A stretch of DNA of 64,000 bases, from positions 1 to 64,000 of the forward strand of contig LPNG01000009.1 in assembly GCA_001543395.1 (NCBI GenBank), written 5' to 3'. Position 1 is the first letter of the stretch, and each line of letters starts with the position of its first letter. This DNA is from Candidatus Alcium sp. F082 (GTDB lineage: Bacteria; Bacteroidota; Bacteroidia; Bacteroidales; F082). A program made the position numbers and the translations under genes. Shown here in pieces: positions 59,012 to 64,000 of the stretch. The notes below the pieces were generated by a model that saw only the letters and a list, made by a program, of their open reading frames with translations, ran no database searches and had not been told where the DNA came from.

Positions 59012-60138
59012 ACCCTCAGTTCAAATACTACGCCTTTATCAGCTACAATGCCAAGGACACGGCATGGGGCAAAACGCTGCAGAAAAAGCTGGAGCACTAC
59101 AAGTTGCCGACCCAACTTTGCAACGAGCACAACTGGCCAAGGAAACCCATCAAGCCCGTGTTCTTCGCCCCTACCGACATTCAGCCAGGAGGCCTCTCCA
59201 ACGAGCTTCAAGAGCGGCTGAAAGCCTCAGAGCATCTCATTGTCATCTGTTCACCCAACTCAGCCAAGTCGGAATGGGTGGGGCGCGAGATAGAGTATTT
59301 CCATAGCCTTGGACGTCCCAACAACATCCACTTCTTTATCGTGGATGGCACGCCCCACAGCGGCGACCCTGAGACGGAATGCTTCAACCCCGTCATCGAC
59401 AAGTTGGGGCTGCCCGAGATCCTCGGCGCCAACGTCAACGAGAAGATCTACCGTTGGCAATGGCTCAACAGGGATCGCGCCTATGCACAACTCGTGTCAA
59501 AGCTCCTCGGCGTGGAGTTCGACGCCATCTGGCAACGACACAAAAGGCAACTCATCCGGAAGACGGTTTTATGGGCCATAGGCATCATCGCCGTCATTGC
59601 CACCCTGCTCGGCGTGCGCAAAGCCAACCAACCCTTCGACGCCGAAATACGCCTGAGCGAAGCCTCCGTCAACAACACTATGCTGCCGCCTATCCAAGAC
59701 GCCATAGTCACGCTGACCCTCGACAATGAGACAAAGAAAGACACCTTGTCCTCACCCGACGCCGGCCTGACCTTCAATAACATCCCCCACCGTTATCTCG
59801 ATCAACCCATCCATATCACCGTGACGTGTAAAGACTTCCTTGACATCGACACCACTGCCACTTTGACGAAGAACACACTGCTGCAGGTCAGACGTGACCC
59901 CTCGGTCTATGGCGACATCCATTTCAAACTCTGGAACATCAACACCGAAGAGAGCGTCGACTCTACCATGGTGTGCATCCAAGGGCAGCAAGCGCTCTCC
60001 GATACCAATGGCATGATCAAGCTGATGATTCCTTTAGAGAAACAACGTAAGGCCTATAAAATCGAAACTGACTTGAACCTGGTCAACGACTCCATCTTCA
60101 TGCCCTGTGGCGAAGATGACGTGATCCTGGTACAATAA
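59008..60138 (+). CDS. TIR domain-TM-periplasmic beta-domain protein
   Basis: YYAFISYNAKDTAWGKTLQKKLEHYKLP, VICSPNSAKSEWVGREIEYF; TM TVLWAIGIIAVIATLLGV; beta-rich C terminus. Confidence 0.87.
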   Translation: MNPQFKYYAFISYNAKDTAWGKTLQKKLEHYKLPTQLCNEHNWPRKPIKPVFFAPTDIQPGGLSNELQERLKASEHLIVICSPNSAKSEWVGREIEYFHSLGRPNNIHFFIVDGTPHSGDPETECFNPVIDKLGLPEILGANVNEKIYRWQWLNRDRAYAQLVSKLLGVEFDAIWQRHKRQLIRKTVLWAIGIIAVIATLLGVRKANQPFDAEIRLSEASVNNTMLPPIQDAIVTLTLDNETKKDTLSSPDAGLTFNNIPHRYLDQPIHITVTCKDFLDIDTTATLTKNTLLQVRRDPSVYGDIHFKLWNINTEESVDSTMVCIQGQQALSDTNGMIKLMIPLEKQRKAYKIETDLNLVNDSIFMPCGEDDVILVQ

Positions 60139-62019
60139 TCACCTTTCTTCCTTGAAACGTACTATGGCATCGATGATCTCATCGTTATCGTCAGATATGG
60201 TGAGAATCATGTTCTTGAAGATGCCGCGGTCACTCAAGTCTTTAAGCAACGTGTAGGCAGGCATATAGTGTGTGTAGTACTCCTTGCCCATGAAAACCAT
60301 AGGGCTGGCATAGCCCACACTCTCATAATGGTTCTGCCCGGCATCTTGGAAGATCTCCTGCATGGTACCCGCGCTTCCTGGCGTATAGATGATGCCGCCC
60401 TTGGCGATGGTGACGATGCCGTCCTCACGCACGCTGTTGTCGAAATACTTGGCGATGTCGGTGGCAAAAGGTGCCGTCGGCTCGTGACCATAATACCATG
60501 TCGGGATGGCCAAGCTTCGGTATTCGGATTGCAATGGGAAGCGCTCCATCACCTCGAAGGAACGACGCAGCCAACCTTCATCTTTGTAGGTAGGCGAAGG
60601 CATGAGCATATCCACAGCCTCGTTCACCTCATCATCGCTCCTACCCGCCATCCAAGCCCCGAGATGCGTGGCTTCCATAGCTCCTGGACCGCCGCCCGTC
60701 ACCATCAGCTTACCCATCTCGGTGAGCTTCTTGCTCAAGAAGACAATCTGCCGATAGCCTGGCTCTTTGCGACTTAAGGCATGGCCACCCATAATGCCGA
60801 TGACATCCTTCTCGTCGTAAAGGCTCAACATATTATACAAGGCATGACTGATGAAATGGTCGTGTAATGAGCGCGCCAAGGTCTCACGGACCGCATGGCC
60901 TTGCTTACCTTGGTTGATGTAATGCTGATACACCTTGGTGTCATAACACGTCTCATAGGTCGACTCATCATGATAGTCATAGCCATTATAGAGGACCTTG
61001 TAAGTATATAAGCCCTTGGGGTAGGTTGAGAAAGGCTTGCCTAGCTTAGGAATGAAAAGGCTAAGATCGTCCTTGCCCACCTCGTTCAAGACGCGATTGA
61101 CAATGCCAGCGGCGTCAAGCCCGAACTTGTGCATCAGCGCCGATGCCTGTCCCGACTCGCCAAAGCAATCGTCCATGCCGATTCGGTACACCCTGATCGG
61201 ATGGTTCTCACAGAAAAACTCGGCCACTGCTCCGCCCAAGCCACCAGCCACCTGATGCTCCTCAACGGTGAAAATCAAACGCGTGTCGTCGGCGGCCTTT
61301 TTCAGTATCTCGCCATCCAACGGCTTAATGGTATGCATATTGATGACTCGTGTCGAAATGCCCAAATGCTCAAGCATGTGAGCGGCTTCGAGCGACTCCC
61401 ACACCTCGTGACCTGTGGCCACCAACGTGATGTCGGTTCCGTCACGCATCAGTTGGGCTTTTCCTATCTCAAAGTCTTGGTTCTCATCCGTGAAGTCAGG
61501 CACCGCCTCACGACCGAAACGGATGTAGACCGGTCCATCGCACTCAAGGATGGCCTTCTCTGTGGCAATTTTGGCCTGCGTGGCGTCACAAGGCGAGATG
61601 ACCGTCATATTGGGCAGCACCCGCATGGTAGTGATGTCCTCCAACGCCTGGTGTGTGGCGCCATCGGGACCCACAGAAACGCCTGCATGGGCACCACCGA
61701 TGACAACGTGGACATTGTTGTAGCATACCGAGATACGAATCTGATCGTTGGCGCGATGCGCAGCAAATACGCCATAGGTACTAAATACGGGAATCTTGCC
61801 ACTCAGGGCCAGTCCCGCAGCCGTAGCCACGGCATCCTGTTCAGCAATGCCCATGGAGAAAAAACGCTCCGGGAAAGCGTCAGCGAAGAGGTTCATCCCC
61901 ACCGAGTTGGTGATGTCGGCCCCCAAGCCAACCACCCTTTTGTCTTTTTGCGCCGCAGCGAGAACGCCCTCGCCGAAGCCTGTCTTTGTGGCCTTGTTGC
62001 CTTTATTCGTATAGTTCAT
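60139..62019 (-). CDS. Transketolase C-terminal subunit fused to LOG/PpnN-like Rossmann domain
   Basis: aa 1-310 Tkt pyrimidine/C domains (MGIAEQDAVATAAGLA); aa about 313-626 IMGGHALSRKEPGYRQIVFLSKKLTEMGKLMVTGGGPGAMEATHLGAWMAG, YTPGSAGTMQEIF. Confidence 0.85.
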   Translation of the reverse strand: MNYTNKGNKATKTGFGEGVLAAAQKDKRVVGLGADITNSVGMNLFADAFPERFFSMGIAEQDAVATAAGLALSGKIPVFSTYGVFAAHRANDQIRISVCYNNVHVVIGGAHAGVSVGPDGATHQALEDITTMRVLPNMTVISPCDATQAKIATEKAILECDGPVYIRFGREAVPDFTDENQDFEIGKAQLMRDGTDITLVATGHEVWESLEAAHMLEHLGISTRVINMHTIKPLDGEILKKAADDTRLIFTVEEHQVAGGLGGAVAEFFCENHPIRVYRIGMDDCFGESGQASALMHKFGLDAAGIVNRVLNEVGKDDLSLFIPKLGKPFSTYPKGLYTYKVLYNGYDYHDESTYETCYDTKVYQHYINQGKQGHAVRETLARSLHDHFISHALYNMLSLYDEKDVIGIMGGHALSRKEPGYRQIVFLSKKLTEMGKLMVTGGGPGAMEATHLGAWMAGRSDDEVNEAVDMLMPSPTYKDEGWLRRSFEVMERFPLQSEYRSLAIPTWYYGHEPTAPFATDIAKYFDNSVREDGIVTIAKGGIIYTPGSAGTMQEIFQDAGQNHYESVGYASPMVFMGKEYYTHYMPAYTLLKDLSDRGIFKNMILTISDDNDEIIDAIVRFKEER

Positions 62020-62845
62020 TCAAAAACTCCTTTACTTGTTCTTTGCTCGGCACCTTGCCATGCCATTGGTTGTTGTCTTCGATGCTCTTCACGCCCTTGC
62101 CCATGATGGTATCAGCGATGATGACGGTAGGCTTGCTTTTCTCTTGGTCGGCCATCTCCAAGGCCATCTTGATCTGTCCCATGTCGTGGCCGTCAATCTC
62201 AATCGTATGCCACCCGAAAGCAGCCCATTTGTCGCGCAAGGGATCGATGACCATCACCTTCTCGGTACCGCCGTCAATCTGCTGACGGTTGCGGTCGATG
62301 ATGACACAGAGATTGTCGACCCGATGGTGAGCCGCCGCCATAGCGGTCTCCCATACACTTCCCTCCTGCTGCTCGCCATCACCCATGATGCAGAACACTC
62401 GGTTCACGGTCCCTGAGCCCTGAGCCTGTCGAAGGGTCGAAGGGCCATCCATCTTGGCCGACAAAGCCATGCCCAATGCCACGCCAATCCCTTGTCCCAG
62501 GCTTCCCGAGCAAGTCTCCAAGCCAGGCAAGCGGAAAGCATAACTCGGATGCCCCTGCAAGCGGCTTCCCAACTTACGCAGCGTCAGCATCTCCTCTTCT
62601 GGGAAATAGCCCGCTGCCGCCAAGGTGGCGTACAAAACGGGGGCCGTATGCCCTATGGAAAGCACCACCTTGTCGCGGCCTTCCCAATCGGGGTGCTTGG
62701 GGTCGTGACGCATATGGTTAAAATACAAAACAGTGAAGATATCCGCTAGATCGAGGGAGCCGCCCGTATGTCCCGAGCCAGCCTCTGCCAAGGCGGTCAA
62801 TATCAATTCGCGGATATGCCGCGCTTTTGCTTCCAAATCTATCAT
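62003..62845 (-). CDS. Transketolase N-terminal (TPP-binding) subunit
   Basis: AGSGHTGGSLDLADIFTVLYF, GSLGQGIGVALGMA, GDGEQQEGSVWE. Confidence 0.93.
   Translation of the reverse strand: MIDLEAKARHIRELILTALAEAGSGHTGGSLDLADIFTVLYFNHMRHDPKHPDWEGRDKVVLSIGHTAPVLYATLAAAGYFPEEEMLTLRKLGSRLQGHPSYAFRLPGLETCSGSLGQGIGVALGMALSAKMDGPSTLRQAQGSGTVNRVFCIMGDGEQQEGSVWETAMAAAHHRVDNLCVIIDRNRQQIDGGTEKVMVIDPLRDKWAAFGWHTIEIDGHDMGQIKMALEMADQEKSKPTVIIADTIMGKGVKSIEDNNQWHGKVPSKEQVKEFLNELYE
62409..62446. repeat. CCCTTCGACAGGCTCAGGG dispersed-repeat element inside transketolase N-subunit CDS
   Basis: GGTCCCTGAGCCCTGAGCCTGTCGAAGGGTCGAAGGGCC, translated as GPSTLRQAQGSGT. Confidence 0.8.
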
Positions 62846-63342
62846 AAAATGGCTATTAACTCTTTAACGATGTAATAAATGCACACACAAGCATAAATCA
62901 CTTTGATGCCCGTGCCGCAAAGGAACCCGATAAACGATCCGATGGCCGAACGCCAAGCCTTATGGTCGTCAGTACCCGCATTTTTCTCGCCGATATAGGC
63001 ACCAATAAAAGGACCTAACAAGATGGCGATAAACCCAATAGGCATGGCTAAGGTAACCAACAAACCCAGAAAGAGGCCTATGGTACTGCCCCGAACGCCT
63101 GCCTTGGTGCCACCGAAATGCTTCGTGCCCCACACGGGGACGACATAATCCACAGTAAAGACGATAGCGCCAATCACACCCATAATGATCAAGAACTTAG
63201 GCGAGAAACTGACGCCTTCGGCAAACGATAAGGCCAACAAGGCAAGAAAACTAAACGGTGTTCCGGCGATACCAGGGACCACCGCGCCAACAATGCCAAT
63301 CAGAGCCAGAATAATGGACAATGCAATGAGAAAATACAGCAT
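62842..63342 (-). CDS. DUF456 family membrane protein
   Basis: GAVVPGIAGTPFSFLALL, WGTKHFGGTKAGVRGSTIGLFLG, GPFIGAYIGE. Confidence 0.88.
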   Translation of the reverse strand: MLYFLIALSIILALIGIVGAVVPGIAGTPFSFLALLALSFAEGVSFSPKFLIIMGVIGAIVFTVDYVVPVWGTKHFGGTKAGVRGSTIGLFLGLLVTLAMPIGFIAILLGPFIGAYIGEKNAGTDDHKAWRSAIGSFIGFLCGTGIKVIYACVCIYYIVKELIAIL

Positions 63343-63450
63343 GACGTCGTTGATGGTTAGTGAGTTTAAAGGTCAATTTGCCTGCGAAGATAGTAAAAAT
63401 TTTGTTTTCTGAAAAATCAGCCTTACATTTGCACCATAAAACACTTAAAC

Positions 63451-64000
63451 ATGAAGAAGACGCTACTCCTCATAGTCATAATCCTTTCAACCTCAACCCT
63501 TTTCGCCTACGACCTCATCCATCCTATCGGAGGTCGCGCCACCGCCATGGGAGGCTCGTCGGTGGCATCACAAGGGCTGTGGGCCATGCAGAACAACCCT
63601 GCCGGCATGGCCAATCTGGAGAAAATCAGCCTCGGCTTGTATTACGAAAACCGCTGGCTGCTCCCCGAGACGGCCTACAAATGCGGCGCCTTCGCCCTCC
63701 CCACCAAGTTCGGCACTTTGGGACTTAGCTTCAACCAGTTCGGCTCCTCAAAATACAACGAGAACAAGCTGGGCCTCGCCTATGCCAAAGACTTCGGGCG
63801 TTACCTTCAAATCGGGCTCCAACTTGACTACCTCATGCTCAAGATTGGCAACGACTATGGCAAATTCAGCGCGCTTACCTTCGAACTGGGCATACAATCG
63901 CATGTCACCGACAAACTGACCCTGGGCACCTATGTTTTCAACCCCGTCAGCTTCAGTTTTGAGCAGACCCTCAACCATGAGAAACTGCCCATCGTGATGC
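63451..64000 (+). CDS. Exported outer-membrane beta-barrel-like protein, truncated by window end
   Basis: Signal peptide, GGRATAMGGSSVASQGLWAMQNNPAGMA; read directly from 63451. Confidence 0.75.
   Translation, partial: MKKTLLLIVIILSTSTLFAYDLIHPIGGRATAMGGSSVASQGLWAMQNNPAGMANLEKISLGLYYENRWLLPETAYKCGAFALPTKFGTLGLSFNQFGSSKYNENKLGLAYAKDFGRYLQIGLQLDYLMLKIGNDYGKFSALTFELGIQSHVTDKLTLGTYVFNPVSFSFEQTLNHEKLPIVM

Overview
The window looks like a Bacteroidales-type chromosomal segment: Bacteroidetes -7 promoter elements TAnnTTTG, a TonB receptor under a TPP riboswitch, DUF4301, PorT-like and DUF4172-Fic proteins. Housekeeping genes (nnr, tex, trmN6, rimM, preA, typA, gcvP, dnaB, an RluA-type synthase, split transketolase) are interleaved with accessory modules. 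The main accessory modules are: (1) a type I R-M locus at 13.9-22.9 kb (hsdM, a YhcG/DUF1016 nuclease, hsdS, hsdR) ending in a large SIR2 protein, bounded by a truncated RAYT/IS200-like transposase remnant and a Fic gene with a tandem-dyad operator; (2) a single-chain MmeI-like R-M gene beside a 3'-truncated tRNA-Leu(CAG); (3) a tightly packed six-gene operon at 49.96-60.14 kb (TerB-like, TrkA_N/RyR membrane protein, three exported TPR paralogues, TIR-TM-periplasmic protein), which is the best candidate for an undescribed signalling or conflict system; (4) a five-gene Hdr-like electron-transfer locus; (5) a transketolase C-subunit fused to a LOG/PpnN-like Rossmann domain. Several families of short structured repeats occur between or inside genes: REPIN-like doublets, TIR/hairpin elements, a GGGCGAAC hairpin, and a CCTTCGACAGGCTCAGGG element inside a CDS. 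All calls come from reading the sequence and ORF translations; no database searches were run.
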